From NCBI GenBank assembly GCA_021613535.1, contig CP075492.1, forward strand, positions 9,982,001-10,046,000: a stretch of 64,000 nt of DNA. Direction: 5' to 3'. Source of the stretch: Adineta vaga. Lineage: Eukaryota; Rotifera. Within the stretch, counting starts at the first letter, position 1. Every line of letters starts with the position of its first letter. Below the pieces are notes generated by a model. The model made no database searches. It was given only the letters and a program-made list of their open reading frames with translations, and was not told where the DNA came from. The translations under genes and the position numbers were made by a program. Shown here in pieces: positions 26,135-38,014 of this stretch.

Positions 26135-29100
26135 ATGAATAACGACGAAAACCATCTGACTGATGTGATCAATCGATTGAAATCGGGTTCAGTTTTAACC
26201 AAACAAAAATTTAATGGAAAAAAATTTCCACGTCGTTTTTTTCTTCATGAACGTGAAGGTTTTATATCCTATGAAAAATCTGGAAAACTATTTCGTAAAC
26301 CACGAGTTTGTAAGTTATAAATCTCATTGATTCTGTTCGTCAAGAAAATGTTCTCTCTCTCTCTTTCAAATTTAGATCATCTGAAAGATATTGACGAAAT
26401 TCGATCAGGAATTCGTGCACCAAAATTTGATCGATTGATTAAACGTCGTGTTATCAATGATACTGATGTATATTTTGAACATCTTAAAATTCTTTACTTT
26501 GTATTTTTTATATATCATTTAGGATCAACGAGTTTTTACAATAATGTACGATAATCATCGAAAAGAGGAACATCTGATAACACCCGATTTTACTACACGT
26601 GAATTGTGGATTCAAGGTTTACGACATTTAATGGATCAACATGCTCAAAAAACTCAATATCATCTCATTCAAGAAGAAAAGTACAAGAAAGATAATTATT
26701 TATGGAGATTTGTAAGCATAGATTTTTTGTAGATGGATTTTAGATTTTTTTCATGCTGCTGATCGAAATCAATCGAATACATTGACTAAAAATGAATGTC
26801 GAGAATTACTTGCGAATAAATTTCATGTAGATTTACCAAATCATCTTTTCGAACAAATGTTTAATGTAAGATTCTTTTGAATTGAATTTTTTTTCAAAAA
26901 TTTTTCTTATAGAAAGCAGATCAATCGAAAGAAGGTGTATTAAATTCCGAGGAATTCATCAAGTTCTTTCATTTATTAACACGTCGAAAAGATCTTTATG
27001 AAATTATGAAGAAGTAAGTTGAATTAAAACCAATGAATCTCTCGAATTCTATGTCGATTTAGATATACAGATCATGATTATACACAAACAATGGAAACTA
27101 TGTATATCAATAGAGATGGATTACTCTCGTTTCTTCGAGTACATTATAAACAGACAATGAAATCAATCAATCTCGAACAAGTGCAACAGTTAATCAATGA
27201 GTTTGAATTGAATAGTGAATTAAGAGAAAAAGGTTTATTGAGTGTTGATGGTATGTTTCGATATGATATAATCAATTGAAAGAAAACCAAATGTTTGTTA
27301 AGGTTTTCGAAATATGTTATTATCCAGTAATTTTGATATTATTGGATCAGCTCGTTCTCATCAGGTCTATCAAGATATGACAAGGTATAGATAAACAAGT
27401 GAGAATCAATAGAGAATAGTAATTGATTATTTTGTTTTCATATTCCAGACCATTATGCGATTATTATATCAATACGTCTCATAATACGTATGAATTTCAA
27501 ATTGTTTGATTTTTCATAAAATTTTTCTATTGTAGTTATTTATTCTACAGTCAAATATCGGGTGAAAGTAATCCAGAAGCTTATAATCGAGTATTATTAA
27601 TGGGTGTTCGAGCAGTTGAACTTGATTGTTATGATGGTGATAATGGTCGTCCAATAGTAACACATGCTCATACACTTGTAAAACCATGTTCGTTTGAATC
27701 AATTATTCATTCTATAGAACCAAATCTTTTCAAAACATCACCGTAATTCTATTTAATCTACATTTTCGTTTCTCTTCACCTTTTTTTCTTTGGAAAAATT
27801 TTAGATATCCAGTTATATTAAATATTGAAAATCATTGTTCATCTGAACAACAAAAACAAATGGCACAAATTCTGAAGAGAATTCTTGGTGGTTAGTAAAT
27901 AACAAAAATGTATTGAATAAATTGTTTTTTATTTCGAATATCTAGATCGTTTGGTTACAAAACCATTACCAAATACAGATCCATCGATTTTACCATCACC
28001 AGAAGATTTAAAATATAAAGTTCTTATTCGCGTTAGTATAGACTCTTATTATACACATGAACAAGAAAAAATATCACTTCTATTTCTATTTATTAGAGTA
28101 AAAAAGTTTCAACGTCTTTACAAGCCAAAGAAGAAGATGATGATGATGATGATGATAATGATACGATTCTGAATCCATTAAGTAAGGTATATTGACAATT
28201 TTGATTTATTTTTATCTTAATTTTAAAAGTTTTTCAAACATTATTCTGATTATTGTAGGATGTTCAACCAGAATTAGCTGCATTATTTGTTTATTTACAA
28301 AATGTTCCTTTTCGTGAATATGATTATGCAAAAGTTCATTGTAAGTGATTGTTATTTCTATACAAACATTTACATTATATTCTATTTTAAGATTCACCCT
28401 TTCATTCATCATCATTAGCGGAAAATCGTTTTCTTAAATTTGCACAAAGTGATCCTATTGGTTTAGTTCAACAAACAACTTGGCGTCTTCTTCGATTATA
28501 TCCTGGTGGTTTAAGACAAGACTCAAGTAATCCAGATCCTATTGTAGCATGGAATTTTGGCGTTCAAATGGTTGCATTAAATTATCAAAATGAAGATGAT
28601 ATGATTGCATTATGCTATGGAAAATTTCTCGATAATGGTGGTTGTGGTTATATATTAAAACCGAATTACTTACTCGATGCACAAGACACAGAATTCAATC
28701 CATGGGATATAGAAATGAATTTTGATTATCCTCAAACTTTAACTATAACAATAATTAGTGGACAATTTTTACCTCGATCAAATTTAAAATCATCGGATAT
28801 ACCTGATCCATTTGTTCGCCTATCGACACATGGTATGCATTGTGATGAATACGTACGAAAAACAAAAGTTGTCAACAATAATGGATTTAATCCAGTTTGG
28901 AATGAAAATTTTCAATTTCGAATTAAATTTCCTCAAATGTGTCTTATCTATTTCTCTATTATGGACTATGATGTATTAACAAATAATGATAGATTAGCAT
29001 ATTTTTGTTCACCAATAACAATGATACAAGAAGGTAATTGATAGATCTCATATTGATTATCATGGAATGAACTATGGATCTTTTTCTTTAGGATATCGTC

Positions 29101-29231
29101 ATATTCATTTACGAGCAAATAACAATGATCAAATTCATTCAACTCTATTTATTCATGTTAATATTCAACATGATTATACTTACAATAGCGATGATAATGA
29201 TGATGATGATATTATACGTACACGTCTTTAA
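26135..29231 (+). CDS. PLC-delta-like phosphoinositide phospholipase C (copy 1)
   Basis: About fourteen exons. Domain order: PH domain (LTKQKFNGKKFPRRFFLH to ELWIQGLRHLM), EF-hand region (ADRNQSNTLTKNECRELL), catalytic X (PLCDYYINTSHNTYL, VELDCYDGDNGRPIVTHAH, ILNIENHCSSEQQ) and Y (LYPGGLRQDSSN, DNGGCGYILKP), then C2 (LTITIISGQFLP, DPFVRLSTHG). Catalytic His, Asn, Glu and Asp of the X box, the second His and the Glu of ENHC are all present, so activity on PIP2 is likely. The X-Y linker is acidic (poly-Asp near 28135). The EF-hand join works only with a 52-base intron at 26681-26732; the more obvious GTAAGC donor at 26712 would shift frame. A poly(A)-signal-like AATAAA lies at 29262. Confidence 0.88.
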
Positions 29232-29261
29232 AGACATATTTTTCATCTGTGATATAGACAG

Positions 29262-29271
29262 AATAAATAAA
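29262..29271 (+). terminator. Candidate poly(A) signal of PLC-delta copy 1
   Basis: Two overlapping AATAAA hexamers about 30 bases after the stop codon, between this gene and the convergent desaturase. Confidence 0.5.
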
Positions 29272-29384
29272 ACTAAACATTAGAATTATTTTGAGTCTTT
29301 TTTACTCATCTATTTTTATTCTTTGATCAAGATCTTTATCATAGAACGGAAATGCTCTACCTACAATGAAACAAGCAAAAACAA

Positions 29385-30830
29385 TTAAGCAAAAATAGGA
29401 GTCGGAGTTTGAACATGGCCTAATCGTTTTTTCAGATGTTCAACTTCACCACCATATCGACAAACAGCAACACGCATCATTGCAAGCATATTATGTGCTG
29501 CTGTATTATGATCATGTATACCACCATAAAATGCGACAGTCGCATCTTTTCCGACATAACTTTTAATTAATGCTCGACCACCGGGATGTGAACCAATAAA
29601 ATTGCTAACATCATGAATAAAACCGGCAATTAAAACTAATACACGATCATCATCTTTTTTAGCTAAATCTTGATATTCTTCGAATGAAAGTAATGGTAAT
29701 TCTTCATTTCCTTTTGGCCATGTAATACGTTGTCCAAATTCATCTAATGCTTTGCGTGCCATTGTATAACGACCTTTTTGAATTTCATTTTGAGGAAATT
29801 CTTTAAGATTACTAGCAAGTCCAATTCTTCTAAAGAATTGAATTAAACGTTTTGTTGGATCATATTGAAACCATCTAAGTGCATTACGATAATCGGATGG
29901 AAATTCATGGTGAAAATTATGATAACCTTCACCAAGAGTAACAAGAGCTGTTATAAAATGATCACGTGGTGTATGTCGATCATCAAATGGTGCATCACCT
30001 AAATAATGTGCTAAAGAATTAACACAAAATGTTGAATGATGAACGAATACAAGACGAAGAACACCGGCAAAAAAGTAACCACCACGATAGTCACCCCATA
30101 AAAGACCACAAAAAAGAGTTGGAAAAACAAATGCGATGAAGAAAGCTAATGTAAGATAATTACGATGTTGCCATTGAACACTTTTATCACGTGAAAGATC
30201 AGTTACATCAGCTACACCTGGTCTACGACGTGGTTTAAATATTAACCAGCCAATATGTGAATAAAAAATGCCTTTATGTGCACTATATGGATCAAGATCT
30301 GTATCGGTATAACGATGATGAGCTCGATGACCACGCGCCCACCATTGAGCAGAACCTTGAACTGAACCAGCAGCTAAAATTAATAATAAATACTTCAATA
30401 ACGATTTTGCTTCATAAGCTCGATGAGCAAATAAACGATGATAACCAGCTGTAATACCAAAACCAGTTAGAAAATACCATATAATTGTAAAAATAATTGT
30501 TTGCCACATAAATGTTGTTGTAAATAGACCATATATTGCTACAAAAGGTTCCAAACATAATAATGTTGCTTGAGGCCAATTAACATGTTTATACCAATTT
30601 GACCAAGTGATAGGCGGTAATTGAGGTTCGTTTAATAATGTTCGTGCAACATAATTATTCTTAATAAAATCTTCTTGTTCTTCTTCTTCAGATCCATGAA
30701 ATCTATTGAATTTTTGTTCAGCTATTGATGAAGTTTTCTGTTCAATAACTGGAGTCGGTATATCTAATGGTGTTGGGACATATGGCATTGATGTACTAGA
30801 CGTTTTAATTTCGTCAACGATATACACCAT
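29385..30830 (-). CDS. OLE1-like: Ole1-type acyl-CoA delta-9 desaturase with C-terminal cytochrome b5
   Basis: A single uninterrupted frame of 481 codons. After a disordered N terminus come paired membrane helices and the three histidine boxes: HRLFAH, HRAHH and HNFHHEFPSDYRN. This is the di-iron desaturase core that inserts a cis-9 double bond into palmitoyl- and stearoyl-CoA in the ER. From about residue 360 a cytochrome b5 domain follows, with heme-ligand HPGG and a second His in GGIHDHNTAAHN, then DMRVAV-like MMRVAV. Fusion of b5 to the C terminus, and the FPSDYRN context, are typical of fungal Ole1; animal SCD enzymes lack the b5 domain and use free cytochrome b5. Lack of introns contrasts with neighbours. 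Horizontal transfer from a fungus is inferred. An acceptor-like TTTTTCAG lies in the 5' leader. Confidence 0.93.
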   Translation of the reverse strand: MVYIVDEIKTSSTSMPYVPTPLDIPTPVIEQKTSSIAEQKFNRFHGSEEEEQEDFIKNNYVARTLLNEPQLPPITWSNWYKHVNWPQATLLCLEPFVAIYGLFTTTFMWQTIIFTIIWYFLTGFGITAGYHRLFAHRAYEAKSLLKYLLLILAAGSVQGSAQWWARGHRAHHRYTDTDLDPYSAHKGIFYSHIGWLIFKPRRRPGVADVTDLSRDKSVQWQHRNYLTLAFFIAFVFPTLFCGLLWGDYRGGYFFAGVLRLVFVHHSTFCVNSLAHYLGDAPFDDRHTPRDHFITALVTLGEGYHNFHHEFPSDYRNALRWFQYDPTKRLIQFFRRIGLASNLKEFPQNEIQKGRYTMARKALDEFGQRITWPKGNEELPLLSFEEYQDLAKKDDDRVLVLIAGFIHDVSNFIGSHPGGRALIKSYVGKDATVAFYGGIHDHNTAAHNMLAMMRVAVCRYGGEVEHLKKRLGHVQTPTPIFA

Positions 30831-32579
30831 TGTTACACTATGTTGTAATTCGACTCTTAGTTAATAATCTGAAAAATAGAGTGTTATAGACAAATAAAAA
30901 TAATTGATTTTTATATGAAGCATTATCTGAGACAACGGGAAAAAGAGAAAGATAACATTCTTCAGATGTTTTGATAAAAATACAAATAGAAAAAAAAGAC
31001 GAGATACAGTCTTTATCAATGCCGTTTAACCTGGCTAATAAAAATGCTCTTAACCTATTAGATCTTCGTCATCATTACTGAAATAAGTTTTATTTTTGTT
31101 TATGTCAATTTGAAATATGAAAAGGTAAACTAAGTTCATTTTTCAATATCAAACGAATGACATGACGAAAGTTTACTCTTGATGATAAAACTCGAGATAT
31201 TTTTATCTACAAAAATTATCAATACCTTGAACTTACTTACAAAAATATCGAATTGTTTTTTTTGGATCGTCATTTTGACCTAGATTTGCTGATGAAGATA
31301 TTGAGAGAGAGAGAAGAACCCGAATAGAGGAACAAAAAGAATATATTTATTTTATATATAACGATTATATCAGTAGAAATATCTAAAAACGAACCTCTTT
31401 TCTACATCTAAAATAGAGTGTATCTATCGATAAATTCTTACAATTAGTTCTACATGTTTTTTCAATTTCCATCGGCCCCTTATTTCTGTTCTCTCGGTTT
31501 TTTTTCTTCTTATTTTCTATTTTTCTTGACTCCATTCTGCTCTCCAACCCTCCTTTAATCACCCTTTACGTCGTCATCAGCATACATAGACGAGTAAAAG
31601 TACCCACTATTTATTTTCTTACGAACGTGAATAAATTATGGAACGTATATCTACGTAGTCGATTTTTTCGACAAATTATTCATAACTCATTTCTCTATAT
31701 AATCATATATACATTCTAGAACTATCTAATGACGCGATTTGAAAAGCAAAAAAAAAGAAACGTTTTCTTAAGTAAATAAGAACACACAAAAGAAATAACA
31801 TTCCTTTGACCTCTGAAGCTTTTCACCATTAAATTTGTACTCAAACGTTTATTTTCTATAATGAAAGATCAATATTGTAATTTCAACACGAATCAAATAA
31901 GGATAAACAGACACGTTCATCTGATTATTACAAATGTGTAATTTATTCATTCTAAAACTAGAATATGTCATATAGAAATAATTATTCACGAAATAGTTTG
32001 ATAGGACCAGGACAAAAATATTAACGAGAGGACTGGATCATGCACTGATTTAATATCTTCATGTAATTTGCTACTCTAAGAAGAACAAAAGAACATTGAT
32101 GAAATAATGAGTATACTAGAAAAAAGATTACCTAGTCTGTCTCAGCTATGCTAAAAGTATGAAAGAAAGTTTCACGTGTTAAAAACTGTTGTTTTATTTT
32201 TCTATAGATTGATTGAAAAAAAAACGGATAGTATCGATACAAACACGATCTATTCGTTATGAAGAACTTTATCAGCAAACGTTTAGGACTCCTACCAATT
32301 AATAAATTCTACTACAAATGTTAACATCTTGTACGTCTTTTATCTGCACAATGATTTTTGTAATAATAGCATGTTGAATGACACCACACTTCATGAATAT
32401 GATAAATAAATAACATTGGAAGATTCTCATCATGTTAGTGCCTGAGAGCGACCTCTATCATGTAGCAAATATATTATTATTGGCTTTAACAAACGATAAT
32501 AAAAAACAAAGAAATTACGTCTAGTACACAAAAGAAGATTGAATATTCTAGTTTCAACTCATTTGATCAATTTTCAATC
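30831..32579. other. Divergent intergenic region
   Basis: 1.75 kb between the desaturase (leftward) and RanGAP1 (rightward). No coding frame is supported. Features seen are AT-rich tracts and a short GA-repeat near 31300. It presumably contains both promoters and the desaturase 5' leader intron. Confidence 0.55.
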
Positions 32580-35118
32580 ATGACTGATACTCTTTCGAAA
32601 AGTTTAAAATCAACTGAACATGAATTATCATGGGCTGGCCGAGGTTTAAAAGCAGATAAAGCTGAAGATGGTAATTTTCATCAGTACATTTCCCATTGTG
32701 TATAACAAAATTTTCTTTTTTAGTCAAAGATTTATGTGATGAAATTGATCAATGTCAAGAGTTAGTTGCTTTACGTCTTGAAGGAAACACAATTAATGAA
32801 GCAGCAGCGACAGACATTGGTAAAGCAATAGAAAAACATAGTGAAATTCAAGTAAATAATTTATTTATTTCTTATCAAATACTTTATTTCGTATCTTAGC
32901 GTCTTATTTGGAATGATTTATTCACAACTCGATTGAAAACGGAAGTACCACCATCATTGGTATGTTTCAATTTCTTTTGATTAATCATGAAAAAATGTTA
33001 TTTCTTTTGAATAGATTAAATTAACACAAGGCTTAATAACTAATGGTTGTCATATTGTTGAAATTAATTTAAGTGACAATGCATTTGGTCCAATCGGTGT
33101 TGAAGGTCTTAAAACATTTCTTTCGTCATCAGCTTGTTATACACTTGAAGAACTACGTCTAAACAATTGCGGTATGGGTATTGGTGGTGGAAAAGTATGC
33201 GAAAGAAATTTATTCGATTGAATATACAGAACTTTATGTATAATTTTAGCTATTGGCTGAAGCATTAATTGCATGTCATAAGAATAGTGGAGGTAAATTT
33301 GCTTTGAAACAATTTGTTGCCGGTCGAAATCGATTGGAAAACGAAGGTGCACAAGCATTATCGAAAGCATTCGAAGTAAAAAATTGATAAAATGATATTT
33401 CATTTTTCTAATAAGTTGTCTTTGCATTGTTATAATTATTATTATTAGATTATTGGAACATTAGAAGTTATTCGTGTACCACAAAATGGTATTCGTCCAC
33501 CAGGAATCGAAGCATTAGCAAATGCATTTGTACAAAATCAAAATTTACGTATTATCGATTTGAATGATAATACTATTACATTAGCTGCTGGAAAATTAGC
33601 ATCAGCTATTGAAAATCTACCTCAATTGGAAATACTTAATCTTGAATCATCATTAATTCGCACACTAGGTGCAAATGCTCTAGCTCGAGCGATTGGTTCA
33701 CATAAAAACCTTCAAGTAATCATTTCTTGAAAAAAATTATCTTTTTTGTTTTGCTATACTATAGCATGAACTGATTTATTTAGGAATTATATCTGGGATG
33801 CAATGATATGCACACGGAAGGTGCTATGGAAATAGCACATGCAGTAAAGAATATGTCAACATTGAAAGTTTTAGATTTGAATGGTTTGTATTTCTTGTTT
33901 AAATCAATTCATCTGTAAATGAAAAGAAATTTATTGTAGGTAATTGCTTTGGTCCGGATGGCATCGATGAAATTCGTGCTGTACTTGAAAATACGAAATT
34001 TATTAGTCAAATGGTTTTTAGGTAGAAAAAATTACTTTTACTGAAGTGAATGAAAGAATTTTCGTGTTTTAATTTGTAACAGTGATGATGAAGGTAGTGA
34101 CGAAGAAGAAGAAGAAGAAGAAGGAGAGGAAGGAGATGAGAACTATGAAGATGAAGAAGAAGATTATGAAGAAGAAGAAGAAGGTGACGAAGATTATGAA
34201 GATGAAGAAGGTGACGAAGAAGATGTTGAATCTCCATCATTCTTTTTTGGTCAAAATTCGAATCAACAACCAGCACGGAATAATTTTCAATTTGGTTCCA
34301 ATAAAACAACGCCAGCACAACCAGAATCTGTCAGTGATTTATCCAGTATGATAGCAAATTTTAATGTTTGTTCACCATTCAGTTTTGGTACACAATCGAA
34401 AATTGAAGTAATTTCAATCTACATTGTCCTTTCCTTCATTCATTTCCTCTTTGTAGACGAACGCAAATAAATGGACATCATTTGCTAATCTCGAGAAAGT
34501 TAAAGAATATTTAAAAGTTCGTAATTATAATCAAAGTAGAGATCAATGTCTAATCAATTTCTATTCTATTTAGAATGATGATCAATCAACTCAACGTGCT
34601 GTTGAATTACTTGAAGAAATGTGGAATGATAATTCTGTTTCTCAAAACGATACTTCTTCAATTGCTAGTAAGAACATTTTCCTCATTATCTTCTTTGTTC
34701 ATTCATACGTACATTCTCTTTAGCCAATACTTTGACAGCATTAACATTCACACCGGATAGTGAACGTAATTTTAATGAACGATTACTCGTTACATTAGGT
34801 TTTGTTAAAGTATGTATTACTTTCATGTTTATGCAAAATATGGAAACTGTTGTTTTGATTTAGGATGAACAAACAGGACGTCAACGTCGAACAAGCAATC
34901 AACGTGATCGAATCTTTCGTACACTTGTCGATATTAATAAATCGTTACCGAAATCAACAAAAAATCTACTTTCTGTTTTTCTTCAAAATACTCCGTAAGA
35001 TTATTTTTCATATTGAATATTTCAATTGAAAGTTTTCTCATTTTTTTGTAGGAACGACAAAAATCAATCTTTATCTCCCGAAATGAAACAACAATTATTA
35101 TCAGTTTTGAAAGGATAA
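32580..35118 (+). CDS. RANGAP1: Ran GTPase-activating protein 1
   Basis: About thirteen short exons. The N-terminal half is a leucine-rich-repeat array of the ribonuclease-inhibitor/RanGAP type: [67 protein letters not shown] and [19 protein letters not shown] very acidic Glu/Asp/Tyr tract (34083-34232) follows, then a disordered linker and a helical C-terminal domain ([19 protein letters not shown]) corresponding to the RanGAP1 C-terminal domain. It activates GTP hydrolysis by Ran on the cytoplasmic side of nuclear pores. The C-terminal domain marks the animal type rather than the shorter yeast Rna1 form. I see no obvious LKSE SUMO acceptor as in vertebrates. Confidence 0.92.
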
Positions 35119-35285
35119 TAAAACATTCTCTCTTTTCTTTTTGTCTTTTGCTCACTGTCTTGTATCTATTTTTGTTACGAACTTTAAACAAGAAATAGAT
35201 GATGAAATATGAACTATTCTTGTCTTTCTTTCTTTCTTTCTTTCACTATTTTGTTTTCTGGTGTTGTATATTTGAAGATAAAAAA

Positions 35286-36335
35286 ATGTTAAAACGACTT
35301 TTTACGAATCAACTGATGATTTCGTCACGTTTTCTATCACAATATTATTCGAAAAAGAAAATTCTCGTACCGACTAGACTCGGGTATGACATTTGAATAA
35401 AACTAATGAAGGAACCTATTTCAATCTTAAACGTTTTTGTCAGAAAATTAAAACAGACGTGTCAACAACTTCGATTGTGATTAGAAAGAATAGAGATAAC
35501 TATCTTTTGCTCATCAGTATCGATTTGATTCAAAGTATAAATGAGTGTCTTGAATATAAGCGCAAACTGATTGAATTAGGTTCCTTCATTAGTAAAATTA
35601 ACTTAAACATTTTGGTTTAGTTTATTTTTCTTAGTGTTACTCCAGGTAATCAACATTTAGAAGTGAATCTATTCGATGAAGAAAACAAACAAGCACTTGG
35701 TCGAATGTTATTGATAGAAGCTCAAAAATTAGCAAAATTTCGTGAATTAATTCTTGTTCTTTTCGATGAATCTCATGATCCACCTGATGTTCGATTAATG
35801 ACTGGAAAACAATTAGCACAAGTACGTGATGAAACACGTGCAAATAAGAAACAAGAAGTATCGAACGATAAAATTACTGATTTCGTTGTACGACTTCGAG
35901 CAAATATTGCTGAAAAAGATTTATTAACAAAATTAGGACAAGCAAAAGCAGCTTATGCGAAAGGATCTAGTATTCGATTTTCATTAGATTTTGGACATGC
36001 GATTGATGAGAAAGAAACCGCAAGATTGGTAAGTAATATGAAAGACATTAAAATAAAATAGTATTGAATAAAAAAACAATTTCTTCTAGGCTGCACGAAG
36101 CAATGAGCAAAAAGACTTTCTTGAACGATTGAAACCATATTTTGAAGAATTTTCGAAAGTTCACACCAATTCTAAAAGTACACGTTCAATTATTTTAATT
36201 GTCCCATCAAAACTACAAACAGAAAAACCAACGAAAAAACAAGAAACAACTACTGCAACACAAGACATGCAGTCAAAAGATGAGAATAATAAACCTCCGA
36301 CATCTTTTCAACATAAACGCAGAAAGTCTGTGTAA
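35286..36335 (+). CDS. MTIF3: Mitochondrial translation initiation factor IF-3
   Basis: Three exons (35286-35383, about 35635-36030, about 36090-36335). The first gives a basic, Ser-rich mitochondrial presequence (MLKRLFTNQLMISSRFLSQ). The IF3 N-domain contains VNLFDEENKQALGRMLLIEA and LILVLFDESHDPPDVRLMTG. The IF3 C-domain contains KITDFVVRLRANIAEKDLLT and IRFSLDFGHAID, ending RSIILIVPSK, as in bacterial IF3. A Lys/Gln/Thr-rich tail is extra. IF3 dissociates the mitoribosome and checks start-codon pairing. The first intron, about 250 bases, is much longer than neighbours because it contains a 25-base inverted-repeat pair. The FARS2 start codon follows only 82 bases after this stop. Confidence 0.85.
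35402..35593. mobile_element. MITE-like inverted-repeat element in MTIF3 intron
   Basis: The intron carries a 25-base sequence at 35402-35426 (starting ACTAATGAAGGAACC) whose reverse complement recurs at 35569-35593 (ending GGTTCCTTCATTAGT) with one mismatch. The terminal inverted repeats bound a 192-base unit without its own gene. This layout fits a miniature inverted-repeat transposable element or a strong intronic hairpin. A target-site duplication is not clear; only A-rich flanks (ATAAA / AAAAT) are seen. Confidence 0.6.
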
Positions 36336-36416
36336 CATTTGCTTTTCCTTATCAACCTTAAATTTCCGTTTCGTTTTTCTTTGTTGAAAATGTTTTTCAA
36401 TCTTCATATTTTCTAG

Positions 36417-37890
36417 ATGATCATTCTAAAACGTAATCTTCTCCGTTCACCTATTCAATATTTCTATCGTACAAATAGTACGAACCCTCAAAAGAAGTCC
36501 AATCCATTCAATATTCAATATGATCCAATCAAACAAACAATAATCTATCCATCTGACTTAGTCATCAATAATCAGACATATCCAACTGATTCATGGACAA
36601 ATGTTAGTCCACATATTCTTTCACGTATTGGCCAAAATTTACATCAACATAAACATCATCCACTTAATCATTTAACTAATCGTCTTCGTCAATATTTCTA
36701 TCAGCAATATGATCCAAGAAAATTATCACCGAAATTTTCAATCATTGATAATCTTTCACCTATTGTAACTGTTGATCAAAATTTTGAATCTATATGTATT
36801 CCGAAAGATCATGTTAGTCGAACGAAATCAATGAATTATTATATCAATCAAAATACACTTCTTCGAGCACATACATCTGCTCATCAAGTTGATTTAATAC
36901 GATCCGGATTGAATGCATTCTTATGTATTGGAGATGTTTATCGACGAGATAGTATTGATCCAACACATTATCCTGTTTTTCATCAATGTGAAGGTGTACA
37001 ATTATTCAATAAAGAACAATTATTTGTTGACAATCGAAATGTTCGAGGTGACAAAGATCATTTAGAGATTTTCAAATCGGATGGTAAGAAAATAAAATAA
37101 ATTGAGTAGTAAAATAGATTGTAGTTCAATTAATGATACAAATATTCAGTATATGCTATAGAAGTTCTAGTGATTTATTGGTTATTTAGAACATCGTGAT
37201 GTAACTAAACAAGAAGGGCATACTCTTGAAGCAGTGAAATTAGTTGAAGCATCATTAAAACAAACGATTACGGATCTATTTAAAAGTCTCTTTCCAAATG
37301 CAGCAACATTAAATTCGCGTTGGGTCGATGCAACATTTCCTTTTACGCATCCGTCATGGGAATATGAAATTGAAATTAATGGTAAATGGTATGAATTACT
37401 TGGATGTGGTATTATAGAACAACGTGTCTTAGAAAATAGTGGATTAGGTAAAGATTATATTGGTTGGGCATTTGGTCTTGGTTTAGAACGTATTGCAATG
37501 ATTATGTATGATATACCAGATATTCGTTTATTTTGGTCAAATGACTCAGGTTTTCTATCACAATTTGCATTCGATGATTCGACACGTTCAGTTCAATACA
37601 AACCCATTAGTATTTATCCTCAATGTATCAATGATTTGTCGATGTGGTTGGGTAAAACAAAAGTTGATCCATTAGATTTCTATGATCTAGTTCGTTCAAT
37701 TGCTGGTGATCTTATTGAACAAGTGATGTTAACTGATGAATTTTATCATAAGAAAAAAGATCGACATTCTCAAACCTATCGTATTATTTATCGTTCTCCA
37801 GATCGAACATTAACAAAGAATGAAATCAATATGATACATAAAGATATTGAACATCATTGTAAACAGCAATTCGGTGCTGAAATTCGTTAG
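36417..37890 (+). CDS. FARS2: Mitochondrial phenylalanyl-tRNA synthetase
   Basis: Two exons split by an intron of about 105 bases near 37085-37190. After a short presequence (MIILKRNLLRSPIQYFYR) the class II catalytic core shows LLRAHTSAHQ, GDVYRRDSIDPTHYPVFHQ (motif 2), and GWAFGLGLERIAMIMYDIPD (motif 3). THPSWEYEIEINGKWYELLG lies between. The C-terminal anticodon-binding FDX-ACB domain begins YKPISIYPQCINDLSMWL. This monomeric mitochondrial enzyme charges tRNA-Phe. The ATG directly follows TTTTCTAG, 82 bases after the mitochondrial IF3 gene, an operon-like arrangement of two mitochondrial translation genes. An AATAAA at 37965 is a candidate poly(A) signal. Confidence 0.93.
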
Positions 37891-37964
37891 ATAAAAGTAT
37901 TTCTAAATATAAATATGAGTTTGACGATATATATATATATACTCATTTGTTTTAGCTTTTCTAG

Positions 37965-37970
37965 AATAAA
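37965..37970 (+). terminator. Candidate poly(A) signal between FARS2 and cupin gene
   Basis: AATAAA 75 bases after the FARS2 stop and about 45 bases before the cupin start, a spacing reminiscent of intercistronic regions in trans-spliced operons. Confidence 0.45.
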
Positions 37971-38014
37971 AGATTTTCGGAAAGAAAATTAATTTGATTT
38001 GTGTATTCTTTAAG

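Noticed and set aside
26701-26760. Apparent frameshift in the EF-hand region of PLC-delta copy 1
   Set aside because: A 52-base intron at 26681-26732 restores the frame and a conserved W-x-x-x-F-F-x-x-A-D sequence.
34082-34351. Lys/Met-rich open frame across the acidic tract of RanGAP1
   Set aside because: It is the shadow of GAA/GAT repeats; the acidic reading frame is continuous with the LRR and C-terminal domains.
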